From positions 124,001 to 188,000 of the forward strand of contig NZ_LMMM01000004.1 of NCBI RefSeq assembly GCF_001422245.1: 64,000 nucleotides of DNA, in the 5' to 3' direction. Below are positions 35,184 through 44,127 of the stretch, in pieces. The DNA is from Rhizobium sp. Leaf262. Lineage in GTDB: Bacteria > Pseudomonadota > Alphaproteobacteria > Rhizobiales > Rhizobiaceae. Under the pieces are notes generated by a model. That model was not told the origin of the DNA. It worked only from the letters and a program-made list of their open reading frames with translations, and searched no databases. Each line of letters opens with the position of its first letter. The stretch's first letter is position 1. Both the position numbers and the translations under genes were made by a program.

Positions 35184-36062
35184 ATGGCCGTGCCGCATAT
35201 CCTCCTCGCCCTCGTTACCGTGTTTTTGTGGGGCTTCAACTTCGTTGTCATCAAGGTCGGCGTCATGGATATGCCGCCATTGTTTCTGACGGCCCTGCGC
35301 TACTTCTTTGCCGCCGTTCCGCTCGTCTTCTTTTTACCGCGCCCGAAAGTGCCGTGGCCGCATATGGTCATCTACGGCATGGTTATGGGCTGTGCGCAGT
35401 TCGGTCTTCTTTATACCGCCATTAAATGGGGGCTTCCCGCCGGGTTGGCGTCGCTGGTCATGCAGTCGCAAGCCTTTTTCACCATGGCGCTGGCGGTGAC
35501 GTTGCTGGGTGAAATTCCGCTGAAATCCCATGTTGCGGGTGCCGCCGTGGCATTCGGCGGTCTGGCCGTGATCGGTCTGGAGCGTCTGAACATCAGCGCC
35601 ATGGTGCCGCTTTTGATGTGCGTCGGCGCTGCCTTCAGCTGGGCCATCGGCAATATCGTCAATCGCAAGGTCGGGCGCGTCAATGCGGTCTCCTTCGTGG
35701 CCTGGACGAGCCTCGTGCCAGTGTTGCCGCTGGTTGCGCTTTCGCTGGTGCTGGAAGGTCCGCAGGCGATTTCGGCAGGATTGGCGTCCGCGAACCTGAT
35801 GACGGTGCTGGTCGTCGTTTACATGGCCTACGGTGCGACCATCGTTGGCGCGGGCATCTGGAGTTTCCTTCTGCTACGATATCCAGCAGGCACCGTTGCG
35901 CCATTTTCGCTTCTGGTGCCGATCGTCGGTTTTCTTGGTGCGTATTTCGCTTTTGCCGAGGAAATCACATTGCTGGAGGTCATTGGCAGCGCGCTGGTGG
36001 TGGCAGGCTTGGCGCTGAATGTGTTCGGTCGCCGACTATCTTGGGGACGCGTTGCGTCCTGA
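35184..36062 (+). CDS. EamA-family (DMT) transporter
   Basis: A 292-residue protein with ten predicted membrane helices in two EamA repeats (first starting VTVFLWGFNFVVIKVGV, second starting LLMCVGAAFSWAIGNIVNR). The family includes exporters of amino acids, nucleosides and metabolites such as RhtA and YdcZ-like proteins. ATG 35184; an in-frame TTG at 35169 is less likely. Together with the LysE gene upstream it suggests a small exporter group. Confidence 0.92.
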   Translation: MAVPHILLALVTVFLWGFNFVVIKVGVMDMPPLFLTALRYFFAAVPLVFFLPRPKVPWPHMVIYGMVMGCAQFGLLYTAIKWGLPAGLASLVMQSQAFFTMALAVTLLGEIPLKSHVAGAAVAFGGLAVIGLERLNISAMVPLLMCVGAAFSWAIGNIVNRKVGRVNAVSFVAWTSLVPVLPLVALSLVLEGPQAISAGLASANLMTVLVVVYMAYGATIVGAGIWSFLLLRYPAGTVAPFSLLVPIVGFLGAYFAFAEEITLLEVIGSALVVAGLALNVFGRRLSWGRVAS

Positions 36063-36188
36063 AGAAGGATGATATTCCCTGTGCATTGTTGCGATAGGCA
36101 GGGGTATTCGGTTAAAACTTTGGTAAAGAGATGGTTCGCGCGGCGTGAGCCAGCGCATCATCCATTCTAAGTCGCAGGGACAGTCACA

Positions 36189-37706
36189 GTGCAGGTCGGT
36201 ATCGACATGGGAACTCTATCGGGCGGGCAGGCGGCCAAGCTCGATATTGAAGAATTGCTTGCCACGCGTTTGCTGGTGCAGGGCAATTCCGGTTCCGGCA
36301 AATCGCATCTCCTGCGCAGATTGCTGGAGCAATCCGCCCCCTGGGTGCAGCAGGTCATCATCGATCCCGAAGGCGATTTCGTTACGCTTGCCGATAAGTT
36401 CGGCCATGTGGTTGTCGATGGCGAGCGCACCGAAGGCGAGCTGGCAGGCATCGCCAACCGCATCCGCCAGCACCGCGTTTCCTGCGTTCTAACGCTGGAA
36501 GGGCTCGATATCGAGCAGCAGATGCGCGCCGCCGCCGCCTTCCTCAACGGTCTCTTCGATGCCGACCGCGAGTTCTGGTATCCGGTGCTGGTCGTGGTGG
36601 ACGAAGCGCAGATGTTTGCGCCTTCTGTTGCCGGTGAGGTGACGGAAGACGCGCGCAAGATGTCTCTGGGCGCGATGACGAACCTCATGTGCCGTGGCCG
36701 AAAGCGCGGTCTGGCGGGCGTTATCGCCACGCAGCGTTTGGCAAAGCTTGCCAAGAACGTGGCGGCTGAAGCATCCAACTTTCTGATGGGCCGTACCTTC
36801 CTCGATATCGACATGGCGCGCGCCGCCGATCTCTTGGGCATGGACCGTCGTCAGGCGGAAATGTTCCGTGATCTCCAGCGCGGCAATTTCGTGGCGCTTG
36901 GCCCGGCGCTGTCGCGCCGTCCGCTGCCGATCGTGATCGGTAACGTCGAGACCTCGGCGCGGTCCTCCTCGCCGAAGCTGATGCCGCTGCCCGACTCGCC
37001 GCAGGATGTTGAAGACCTGATCTTCACGCCCGACCCCGAAGAGTTCAACCGCGCACCCGTGCGCCGCACGCCGCCCGCACCGCGCCCGACAACGGATATT
37101 CTGGCGGAGCTTTCTCGCTCCACGCCTGCCATTGGCGGGCCAGAGCCGCAGCAGCCGCAACGCAGCAGCCAGCCCGAAATGTCGTCTGAAGAGCGGACGG
37201 AGAAGATTTCGCTGGTGCTGACCGAAATCATGGATGATCCGCAATCGGCCTATCGCACCGATGCGGTGCTGTATCAGGAGTTTCTGGTGCGCGCCCGCAT
37301 GCGCCGCATTCCCGGCACGCCCATGGCGCTCTCGGAATTCCGTCGGCAGGTGGCTATCACCCGTTCCGGCGTGGATGCGGAGATGGCGGCCAGCGAAGAC
37401 TGGCAGAAGGCGCTGGAGCTTTCGAAGAACGTTTCGGATGATCTGCAGGGTGTGTTCCTGCTGCTGGTGAAGGCCGCACTTGGCGAAGAGCCTTGCCCGT
37501 CTGACGCCCGGATTGCCCGGGCCTATGGCACGCATTCGGCGCGACGTGCGCGTATGTTGCTCGGCTATTTCGAGGAGAAGGAACTGGTGGTGGTGCACGC
37601 CGATTTTTCCGGCAAGCGTATCGTTGCCTTCCCCGACCTCGACGCAAAAACCGCGCCCGGCGATGCGGACGCGGCTGAGGATATTGCGAAGCTGGCGGCT
37701 GAGTAG
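36189..37706 (+). CDS. HerA-like ATPase (DUF87), stand-alone
   Basis: A 505-residue cytosolic ATPase. Walker A is GNSGSGKSH (32-40), Walker B is VLVVVDEAQMF (D138, E139), followed by CRGRKRGLAGVIATQRLAKL and FLMGRTFLDIDMARAADLLG, the arginine-finger region typical of HerA/FtsK-like hexameric translocases. A disordered Pro-rich linker (about 300-335) leads to a C-terminal helical domain. HerA normally works with the nuclease NurA in end processing; I find no NurA, SIR2 or other nuclease gene beside it, so the partner is unknown. Start GTG 36189. Confidence 0.86.
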   Translation: MQVGIDMGTLSGGQAAKLDIEELLATRLLVQGNSGSGKSHLLRRLLEQSAPWVQQVIIDPEGDFVTLADKFGHVVVDGERTEGELAGIANRIRQHRVSCVLTLEGLDIEQQMRAAAAFLNGLFDADREFWYPVLVVVDEAQMFAPSVAGEVTEDARKMSLGAMTNLMCRGRKRGLAGVIATQRLAKLAKNVAAEASNFLMGRTFLDIDMARAADLLGMDRRQAEMFRDLQRGNFVALGPALSRRPLPIVIGNVETSARSSSPKLMPLPDSPQDVEDLIFTPDPEEFNRAPVRRTPPAPRPTTDILAELSRSTPAIGGPEPQQPQRSSQPEMSSEERTEKISLVLTEIMDDPQSAYRTDAVLYQEFLVRARMRRIPGTPMALSEFRRQVAITRSGVDAEMAASEDWQKALELSKNVSDDLQGVFLLLVKAALGEEPCPSDARIARAYGTHSARRARMLLGYFEEKELVVVHADFSGKRIVAFPDLDAKTAPGDADAAEDIAKLAAE

Positions 37707-37728
37707 GGTGTTTGGATTGTTTATCTCT

Positions 37729-37870
37729 CCGTCATGCCGGGCTTGACCCGGCATCCAGCAGACGCGCGTCTGCGCGTCGCAAGACACTTCTCGCCCTGTG
37801 CCCGACAAATGAGTCTTCTTGCCTTGCAGACGCAAGGCGGCTGGACCCCGCATCAAGTGCGGGGTGACGG
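37729..37870. repeat. Nested palindromic intergenic element, copy B
   Basis: A 142-base element beginning CCGTCATGCCGGGCTTGACC and ending GTGCGGGGTGACGG. Left mini-hairpin TGCCGGG-CTTGA-CCCGGCA and right mini-hairpin CCCCGCA-TCAAG-TGCGGGG keep the same loop type as the other copies with different stems. The inner part has further GC palindromes including GCGCGTCTGCGCG. It lies after the HerA-like gene. Confidence 0.88.
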
Positions 37871-37887
37871 AAGAGATAGATATGCGC

Positions 37888-37915
37888 GAAAAAAAAGGCG
37901 GGTTTCCCCGCCTTT
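37888..37915 (-). terminator. Hairpin terminator after terC
   Basis: AAAGGCGGG (37894-37902) pairs with CCCGCCTTT (37907-37915). On the minus strand the stem ends in TTTTTTTT. It follows the terC stop by about 21 bases and may also serve the HerA-like gene from the other side. Confidence 0.88.
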
Positions 37916-37936
37916 CTTCATCACGATCAAACGTCC

Positions 37937-38926
37937 TTAAACCTTGTCGATGACCTTCGTTTCCTTGCGCGTAGCCAGCAGCGAGCCGACGACGCCTGTC
38001 ACGAGAATGGTGACGGTGATGCCCAGCGAAAGGGCCGGCGGGATCTTGGCGATACCCAGCATATCAGCCACGAAAATCTTGGAGCCGACGAAGACCAGAA
38101 CCGCAGCCAGCGCATATTTCAGATACGCAAAGCGGTGGATCAGGGCAGCCAGTGCGAAGTAGAGCGCACGCAGGCCAAGGATCGCGAAGATGTTCGACGT
38201 GTAGACGATGAACGGATCGGTCGTGATCGCGAAGATCGCCGGGATCGAATCTACCGCAAAGATAAGGTCGGCGATTTCCACCATGATCAGCGCGAGAAAC
38301 AGCGGTGTCACGAAGGTCTTCAGCTTGCCGGTCTTTTCATCGACTTCCTTGACGATGAATTTTTCACCGTGCAGCGCATTGGTCACCGGCAGGTGACGGC
38401 GCAGGAACTTCAATATCTTGTTGTTGCCGATGTCGTTTTCATCATGATCCGACGAAAACAGCATTTTGAGACCGGTAAAGACCAGAAACGCGGCGAAGAT
38501 ATAGAGAACCCAGTGGAAGTTTTCGACGATGGCAGCACCGGCGGCAATCATGATGCCACGTAGGACGATGACGCCGAGGATACCCCACAACAGCACGCGG
38601 TGCTGATATTGGCGGGGAATGGCGAAGTAGGAAAAGATCATGGCGATGATGAAGATATTATCCATCGCCAGGCTTTTTTCGACAACGAAGCCGGTGACAT
38701 ATTCCATGGCCGACTGCTGGCCGGACTGGTACCAAATCCAGCCGCCGAAGGCCAAGCCAATGGCGATGTAGAAACCGGACATCAAGAGACTTTCGCGCAT
38801 GCCGATTTCCTTGGAGTTCTTATGCAGAACGCCAAGATCGAGAGCGAGAAGACCCAATACGAGAGAAATGAAGACGGCCCACATCCATGTGGGCGTGCCG
38901 AGAAAATCCGAAAAGAGGAAGTCCAT
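37937..38926 (-). CDS. TerC/Alx-family integral membrane protein
   Basis: A 329-residue protein with about eight to nine membrane helices and the family signatures LVLGLLALDLGVLHKNSKEI, KSLAMDNIFIIAMIFSYFA and ALIMVEIADLIFAVDSIPAIFAIT with membrane-buried acidic residues. TerC/Alx proteins export manganese, including insertion of metal for exoenzymes. Alx genes in other bacteria may have a Mn-responsive riboswitch; here the upstream 100 bases do not show the conserved riboswitch core, so it is not called. ATG 38926; no strong ribosome binding site seen. Confidence 0.92.
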   Translation of the reverse strand: MDFLFSDFLGTPTWMWAVFISLVLGLLALDLGVLHKNSKEIGMRESLLMSGFYIAIGLAFGGWIWYQSGQQSAMEYVTGFVVEKSLAMDNIFIIAMIFSYFAIPRQYQHRVLLWGILGVIVLRGIMIAAGAAIVENFHWVLYIFAAFLVFTGLKMLFSSDHDENDIGNNKILKFLRRHLPVTNALHGEKFIVKEVDEKTGKLKTFVTPLFLALIMVEIADLIFAVDSIPAIFAITTDPFIVYTSNIFAILGLRALYFALAALIHRFAYLKYALAAVLVFVGSKIFVADMLGIAKIPPALSLGITVTILVTGVVGSLLATRKETKVIDKV

Positions 38927-39375
38927 CAGTCAACCTTTAGCCGGACGAGGTTGGCTTTACGGATGGGGAACGTGCGATAGATATAACGTGGCCCCAACCT
39001 TAAGAAACTCGACATCGCGTATTGTCCGGTAATACGCCAGAGGGGCCCGAGTTCTGATCACGACGATGAAATAATGTGGCAAAAGACAGTTTCAAGGGAT
39101 ATTGCGATAAAAAATGAGATCGGCGTGTTTGACAAATTTGTGAGATGTGTCTAGAAGCCGCTCAACACCGGGCAGCAATGCTCGGTGTGTTTCGTTGACT
39201 GTCTTGCAGTTTCATTACTGACGTTCGGTAGTCAACATCACCGACATGTCCCGTGGCTTCTCCATTCGCAAATGTGAGAAACCTGTCAGAGGTCCTTCAT
39301 CGGACTTCAGAGGAGGGCGTGTTTCCTTGATCCGGTTTGGCAACAAACCGGTGTAACATTCTGAAAGGAAATACG
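38927..39375. other. Intergenic region upstream of rpsD
   Basis: A 449-base gap between divergent terC and rpsD. It has a hairpin in the rpsD leader, CCGGTTT (39332-39338) with AAACCGG (39345-39351), about 24 bases before the start codon, and an imperfect 10-bp hairpin with a GCAA loop at about 39165-39188. I see no ORF. The leader hairpin is a candidate for S4 autoregulation. Confidence 0.5.
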
Positions 39376-39993
39376 ATGAGCAAGCGCGAATCGTCTAAGT
39401 ATAAAATTGACCGCCGCATGGGCGAAAACATCTGGGGTCGTCCTAAGTCCCCGGTAAACCGCCGCGAATACGGCCCAGGCCAGCACGGCCAGCGCCGCAA
39501 GGGCAAGATGAGCGACTTCGGCACGCAGCTGCGCGCCAAGCAGAAGCTCAAGGGCTACTACGGTGAAATCCGCGAGAAGCAGTTCCGCGCAACCTACGAC
39601 GAAGCTAACCGTCGCAAGGGTGACACCTCCGAGAACCTGATCGGTCTGCTCGAGTCCCGTCTGGACGCGATCGTATACCGCGCAAAGTTCGTACCGACCG
39701 TTTTCGCTGCTCGCCAGTTCGTAAACCATGGCCACGTCACGGTTAACGGCGTTCGCGTCAACATCGGTTCTTACCGTTGCAAGGTCGGCGACGTTATCGA
39801 AGTTCGCCAGAAGTCCAAGCAGCTCGTTACCGTTCTGGAAGCTGTTGCTCTCGCTGAGCGCGACGTTCCTGATTACGTCGAAGTCGATCACAACAAGATG
39901 GTTGCGACTTTTGCTCGCGTACCGGCTCTGTCTGACGTTCCATACCCAGTTGTCATGGAACCACACCTCGTGGTCGAATTCTACTCGCGTTAA
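39376..39993 (+). CDS. rpsD: 30S ribosomal protein S4
   Basis: A 205-residue S4 protein, an early-assembling 16S rRNA-binding protein. The N-terminal [23 protein letters not shown] and the S4 RNA-binding domain [34 protein letters not shown] are conserved. ATG 39376 follows AAAGGAA. It stands alone, not in the alpha operon, as in alphaproteobacteria. A strong terminator and then repeat copy C follow. Confidence 0.99.
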   Translation: MSKRESSKYKIDRRMGENIWGRPKSPVNRREYGPGQHGQRRKGKMSDFGTQLRAKQKLKGYYGEIREKQFRATYDEANRRKGDTSENLIGLLESRLDAIVYRAKFVPTVFAARQFVNHGHVTVNGVRVNIGSYRCKVGDVIEVRQKSKQLVTVLEAVALAERDVPDYVEVDHNKMVATFARVPALSDVPYPVVMEPHLVVEFYSR

Positions 39994-40012
39994 TCTGCAA
40001 GTAGCACTATTG

Positions 40013-40041
40013 AAAAAGCCGCCCTTTGGGGCGGCTTTTTT
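40013..40041 (+). terminator. Hairpin terminator after rpsD
   Basis: AAAAAGCCGCCC (40013-40024) pairs perfectly with GGGCGGCTTTTT (40029-40040), with a 4-base loop and a six-T tail. Confidence 0.95.
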
Positions 40042-40074
40042 GTTGGGCGGTTTTGGGGTTACTCACGTAACTCC

Positions 40075-40163
40075 CCGTCATCCTTGGGCTTGTCCCAAGG
40101 ATCTAACCACGTCGCATCCGCAGAAGCGTGATTAGATCCTCGGGACAAGCCCGAGGATGACGG
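40075..40163. repeat. Nested palindromic intergenic element, copy C
   Basis: An 89-base element from CCGTCATCCTTGGGCTTGT to CAAGCCCGAGGATGACGG. Mini-hairpins: TCCTTGGG-CTTGT-CCCAAGGA and ATCCTCGGG-ACAAG-CCCGAGGAT. It lies between the convergent rpsD and gph genes. Confidence 0.9.
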
Positions 40164-40192
40164 AGGAGAGGTTTGCGGGATTTATCAGCGTG

Positions 40193-40894
40193 TCAGGCCG
40201 CAGCAACCCGCTTCGCGATCAACCGCTCGATCAGCGCCGCATCCAGTTCGTCGTAGCTGTCGATCACCACATCGGGTCCAAGCTCAGCCATAGGTACATC
40301 CGTGTAACCGAACGTCACACCAACAGAGGGAATGTTGGCGTTCTTGGCGGATGCGATGTCGTTGAAGCTATCGCCGACCATCACACTCTTGGCCAGATCG
40401 CCGCCTGCCTTTTCGATGGTGCCGGTGATGTGGCGGGCGTCCGGCTTGCGCCATTCAAACGTGTCACCGCAGGTCGTGGCTGCGAAATAGTGGCTGAGAC
40501 CCAGTTTCTCCAGAAGTGGTATCGCCAGAGCTGTCGTCTTGTTGGTGCAGACGGCGAGCGTGAAGCCTGCCGCTTTCAATCTGTCCAGCGCTGCGACGAT
40601 GCCGGGGTAGGGCACGCTTTGTCCGGGCATCTGCTCGAGATAATGCGCGAGGAAGCGCTCATAAAGCGGCTCGAGTTCTTCATCGGACAGTGGTTTTTCG
40701 CGAAGCGCAAAGGCGCGCTTGATCATGACGCGCGCGCCGTGACCGACGAGATGTTTGAGGTCTGCGTAGGTGGTGGGCGCAAGACCGGCTGCGGCAATGG
40801 CGTAATTCAGGCTGTCGATCAGGTCGGGTGCGGTATCGACCAGTGTTCCGTCGAGATCGAATATGACGAGGGGAGAAGTCAAGGCATGCCTCAT
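40193..40894 (-). CDS. gph: Phosphoglycolate phosphatase (HAD family)
   Basis: A 233-residue HAD hydrolase. The motifs are FDLDGTLVDT (I), VCTNK (II), KPDARH (III) and VGDSFNDIASA (IV). Removes phosphate from 2-phosphoglycolate formed in oxidative DNA damage and carbon metabolism; other HAD substrates are possible. ATG 40894. Divergent from rpiA. Confidence 0.93.
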   Translation of the reverse strand: MRHALTSPLVIFDLDGTLVDTAPDLIDSLNYAIAAAGLAPTTYADLKHLVGHGARVMIKRAFALREKPLSDEELEPLYERFLAHYLEQMPGQSVPYPGIVAALDRLKAAGFTLAVCTNKTTALAIPLLEKLGLSHYFAATTCGDTFEWRKPDARHITGTIEKAGGDLAKSVMVGDSFNDIASAKNANIPSVGVTFGYTDVPMAELGPDVVIDSYDELDAALIERLIAKRVAAA

Positions 40895-41084
40895 GTGCTG
40901 TGTATTATCGCGCTAACGCTAAGCAAAGGCACCGTCTTTTGCAACGAAACCTTTGGATCGTCATGGGTTGCCGCCCGAAAGGGCTTTCGTTTGCTATTCT
41001 TCCCGTGTAAACACCTCGCCAGCGTCAGGAGCCCTTGATGGGTCGAGGCGCGGATCGCCTGAACAGACCGGAGTTTGCAGCCGC

Positions 41085-41783
41085 ATGGATGCCCGCGAAA
41101 TGAAGATCAAGGCCGCAGAGGCGGCGTTGTCCTATGTCGAAGACGGAATGCGTCTTGGTATCGGTACGGGCTCCACGGCAGAAGAATTCGTTCGGCTGCT
41201 GGCCGAGAAGGTCTCTTCCGGTCTCAAGGTTCAGGGCGTGCCGACTTCCGAGCGCACGGCGCGGCTGTGCGTGGAACTCGGCGTGCCGCTGAAGTCGCTG
41301 GACGAGCTTCCGGAGCTGGATCTGACCATTGACGGCGCAGACGAGGTCGACCATGGGCTGCGTCTGGTGAAGGGCGGCGGCGGTGCATTGCTGCGCGAAA
41401 AAATCGTTGCAGCCGCTTCATCTCGCGTCATCGTGATCGCGGATCAGAGCAAGGTGGTGGATACGCTGGGCGCGTTTCCCCTGCCCATCGAAATCAACAT
41501 CTTCGGCCAGGTCGCAACCTGCATTGCCATTGAAAAACTGGCTTCAAAGCTTGGTCTTTCGGGCGAATTGAAGTTGCGTTCGCTGGAGGACGGTCCCTTC
41601 AAAACGGACGGTGGACACCTCATTTTCGACGCATCTTTTGGCCGTATTCCTGATGCAGAAGCACTGGCACGCGAGCTGAACACCATACCCGGTGTTGTCG
41701 AGCACGGACTTTTCATTAATCTGGCATCGCTTGCCATCATTGCCGGGCCGGATGGCGCCCGCGTGATGCAGGCGAAAAAATAA
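41085..41783 (+). CDS. rpiA: Ribose-5-phosphate isomerase A
   Basis: A 232-residue enzyme interconverting ribose 5-phosphate and ribulose 5-phosphate. The active-site loops [18 protein letters not shown] and [14 protein letters not shown] are conserved. ATG 41085 (MDAREMK) is chosen as family-like; CGGAG lies about 12 bases upstream. The open frame begins farther upstream but not credibly. The DUF2059 gene starts 17 bases later on the same strand. Confidence 0.96.
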   Translation: MDAREMKIKAAEAALSYVEDGMRLGIGTGSTAEEFVRLLAEKVSSGLKVQGVPTSERTARLCVELGVPLKSLDELPELDLTIDGADEVDHGLRLVKGGGGALLREKIVAAASSRVIVIADQSKVVDTLGAFPLPIEINIFGQVATCIAIEKLASKLGLSGELKLRSLEDGPFKTDGGHLIFDASFGRIPDAEALARELNTIPGVVEHGLFINLASLAIIAGPDGARVMQAKK

Positions 41784-41800
41784 CAGGAGCGAGAGATTTC

Positions 41801-42397
41801 ATGATCAAACTTGCGGGACTGGGCAAAGCTGCCGCTGCTTCGATCCTCATTTCCGGCATCGTGTTCGGCACCGCCGTTCGTGCGCAGGAAATTTCCGAAG
41901 AGCACGTTGCCGCTGCAAAGCAGGCAATTGCGGCTCTGGGCGTGACCGACCGTTTCGACGACATTCTGCCAGGTCTTGCAGAGCGTCTGAAGGCAGAGCT
42001 CATTCAGGCTTCGCCGAATGTTCAGGACGCGATCACTGAAACCGTCGACGCAAAGGCACTGGAACTTGCACCACGTCGCGCCGATCTGGAACGCGAAGCT
42101 GCCCTGACCTACGCACGCGCGTTCTCGCTGGATGAACTCAAGGCCATTTCGACCTTCTACAGCAGCGATGCTGGCAAGAAGCTGCTCAAGGATGGCCCGA
42201 TTGCCACGCGCGAGCTGATGAAGGCTGCCGACATCTGGGCTGCTGGCATCAACCGCGATCTCAACACCTCCAGCATGACCGAACTTCAGAAGGTCGCTGG
42301 TGCAGACCTGCAGCCGCTGCCAGCCAACAGCGCCAATATCGGCGGTGCACCGGGCGCGCCTGCGGCCGCAACACCGGCTGCCAAGCCAAAGCCCTGA
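41801..42397 (+). CDS. Secreted DUF2059 protein
   Basis: A 198-residue exported protein with a signal peptide (about 1-28, ending VRA). It has the DUF2059 pattern FSLDELKAISTFYSSDAGKKLL near the C-terminus followed by a Pro/Ala-rich tail. Function unknown; probably periplasmic and helical. ATG 41801 follows CAGGAGCGAG, 17 bases after rpiA. A hairpin terminator follows. Confidence 0.9.
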   Translation: MIKLAGLGKAAAASILISGIVFGTAVRAQEISEEHVAAAKQAIAALGVTDRFDDILPGLAERLKAELIQASPNVQDAITETVDAKALELAPRRADLEREAALTYARAFSLDELKAISTFYSSDAGKKLLKDGPIATRELMKAADIWAAGINRDLNTSSMTELQKVAGADLQPLPANSANIGGAPGAPAAATPAAKPKP

Positions 42398-42425
42398 TCG
42401 GCATCATCTCCATTCAGAATTTTTC

Positions 42426-42452
42426 AAAGCCCGGATTTCACTCCGGGCTTTT
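42426..42452 (+). terminator. Hairpin terminator after the DUF2059 gene
   Basis: AAAGCCCGGA (42426-42435) pairs with TCCGGGCTTT (42442-42451), 6-base loop, followed by TTC. Confidence 0.85.
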
Positions 42453-42528
42453 CATTTGTGCGGTGTGCCACCTATATGAGGTGCATATCGGGGAAGGCTT
42501 GCCCCTCCCATCCATCAGAGGCTGATCC

Positions 42529-43917
42529 ATGACATCTTATGACTACGACCTTTTCGTTATCGGCGGCGGTTCCGGCGGTGTGCGCAGCGCCCGTGTTGCG
42601 GCCTCGCTCGGCAAACGTGTCGGTATTGCTGAAGAGTACCGCTATGGCGGCACCTGCGTCATAAGAGGCTGCGTTCCGAAGAAACTCTTCGTCTACGCTT
42701 CGCAATTTCCCGAGCATTTCGAAGATGCCGCCGGTTTCGGCTGGACCGTCGGGCAGAGCAGTTTCGACTGGAAGAAGCTGATTGCGGCCAAGGACAAGGA
42801 AATCGAGCGGCTGGAAGGGCTCTACCGCAAGGGTCTTGAAAACGCCAAGGCCGATATTTTCGACAGCCGTGCCGAACTGGTCGATGCGCACACCGTCAAG
42901 CTCACCAAGACCGGACAGACGGTCACGGCAGAGCGGATCGTGATTGCCGTTGGCGGAACGCCCAATCCGCACGCGGCCCTTCCGGGCCACGAGCTGACGA
43001 TTTCCTCCAATGAAGCCTTTCACCTGGAAGAGCTGCCGAAATCCATCCTGATTGCAGGCGGCGGCTATATCGCCGTGGAATTCGCCAATATCTTCCATGG
43101 CCTGGGTGTCGAAACCACGCTGATCTATCGCGGCAAGGAAATCCTGTCGCGCTTCGATAACGACATGCGGGAGGGCCTGCACACGGCCATGGTCGAGAAG
43201 GGCATCCGCATTCTTCTGGAAGACGTTATTCAGGAGGTCAGCACGGATGGGGCAGGCGGTCTCGTTGCGCGCACCAAGCAGGGCCATTCGCTCAATGTCG
43301 GCCAGGTCATGCTGGCGCTGGGCCGTGATCCGAACACGCAGGGACTGGGCCTGGAAAATGCCGGTGTCGCGGTCAACGAAAAGGGCGCGATCATTGTCGA
43401 CGAGTATTCGCGTACCAACGTGCCCGGCATCTTCGCTCTGGGTGACGTCACCGACCGGGTACAGTTGACCCCCGTCGCCATCCATGAGGCGATGTGCTTC
43501 ATCGAGACCGAGTTCAAGAACAACCCCACCAAGCCGGATCATCATCTGATTGCAACGGCCGTCTTTTCCCAGCCGGAAATCGGCACGGTCGGCATTTCCG
43601 AGGAGGAAGCGGCCCGCACGTATGAGGAGATCGAGGTCTACCGCGCCCAGTTCCGCCCCATGAAGGCGACGCTCTCGGGCCGTACCGAAAAGACGATCAT
43701 GAAGCTCATCGTCAACGCCGCAGATCGCAAGGTCGTGGGCGCGCATATTCTCGGCCACGAAGCAGGCGAGATGGCGCAGCTTCTGGGCATCACCCTGAAG
43801 GCCGGTTGCACCAAGGATGACTTCGACGCCACCATGGCCGTTCACCCAACCGCTGCGGAAGAACTTGTGACGATGTATTCGCCGAGCTACCGCATCAGGA
43901 ACGGTCAGCGCGTGTAA
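42529..43917 (+). CDS. gor: Glutathione-disulfide reductase
   Basis: A 462-residue flavoenzyme that regenerates glutathione with NADPH. FAD motif GGGSGGVRSARVAASLG, redox-active disulfide C43 and C48 in GGTCVIRGCVPKK, NADPH motif GGGYIAVEFANIFHGLG and C-terminal active-site His in HPTAAEE. ATG 42529. A hairpin terminator follows. The nearby GST gene may use its product but is 14 kb away. Confidence 0.97.
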   Translation: MTSYDYDLFVIGGGSGGVRSARVAASLGKRVGIAEEYRYGGTCVIRGCVPKKLFVYASQFPEHFEDAAGFGWTVGQSSFDWKKLIAAKDKEIERLEGLYRKGLENAKADIFDSRAELVDAHTVKLTKTGQTVTAERIVIAVGGTPNPHAALPGHELTISSNEAFHLEELPKSILIAGGGYIAVEFANIFHGLGVETTLIYRGKEILSRFDNDMREGLHTAMVEKGIRILLEDVIQEVSTDGAGGLVARTKQGHSLNVGQVMLALGRDPNTQGLGLENAGVAVNEKGAIIVDEYSRTNVPGIFALGDVTDRVQLTPVAIHEAMCFIETEFKNNPTKPDHHLIATAVFSQPEIGTVGISEEEAARTYEEIEVYRAQFRPMKATLSGRTEKTIMKLIVNAADRKVVGAHILGHEAGEMAQLLGITLKAGCTKDDFDATMAVHPTAAEELVTMYSPSYRIRNGQRV

Positions 43918-43926
43918 GTTTGGATT

Positions 43927-43962
43927 TCCCCGGAGCTGAGACGGTAAAGCTCCGGGGATTTT
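43927..43962 (+). terminator. Hairpin terminator after gor
   Basis: TCCCCGGAGCT (43927-43937) pairs perfectly with AGCTCCGGGGA (43948-43958), with a 10-base loop and a TTTT tail. Confidence 0.88.
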
Positions 43963-44127
43963 AAATCGGTTAAATTTGCTTTTCTTGCTCTAAGAGGCAC
44001 AAAAACGGCCGAAACGTCGTGGTGCTTGAAGGATCGGCTTTGCAAAGCCCGTCCTTGAAGCTATAAGCCGCGCAACTTTCGAGATCGCCGCATGAGACAA
44101 TGTCGGCGTTAAAACCAGGTGGAAAAC

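Noticed and set aside
38927-39010. yybP-ykoY (Mn) riboswitch upstream of terC
   Set aside because: The conserved core and paired region are not found in the terC leader.
42472-43845. Long leftward open frame over gor
   Set aside because: gor on the plus strand has all flavoenzyme motifs; the leftward frame is a shadow with no recognisable domain.
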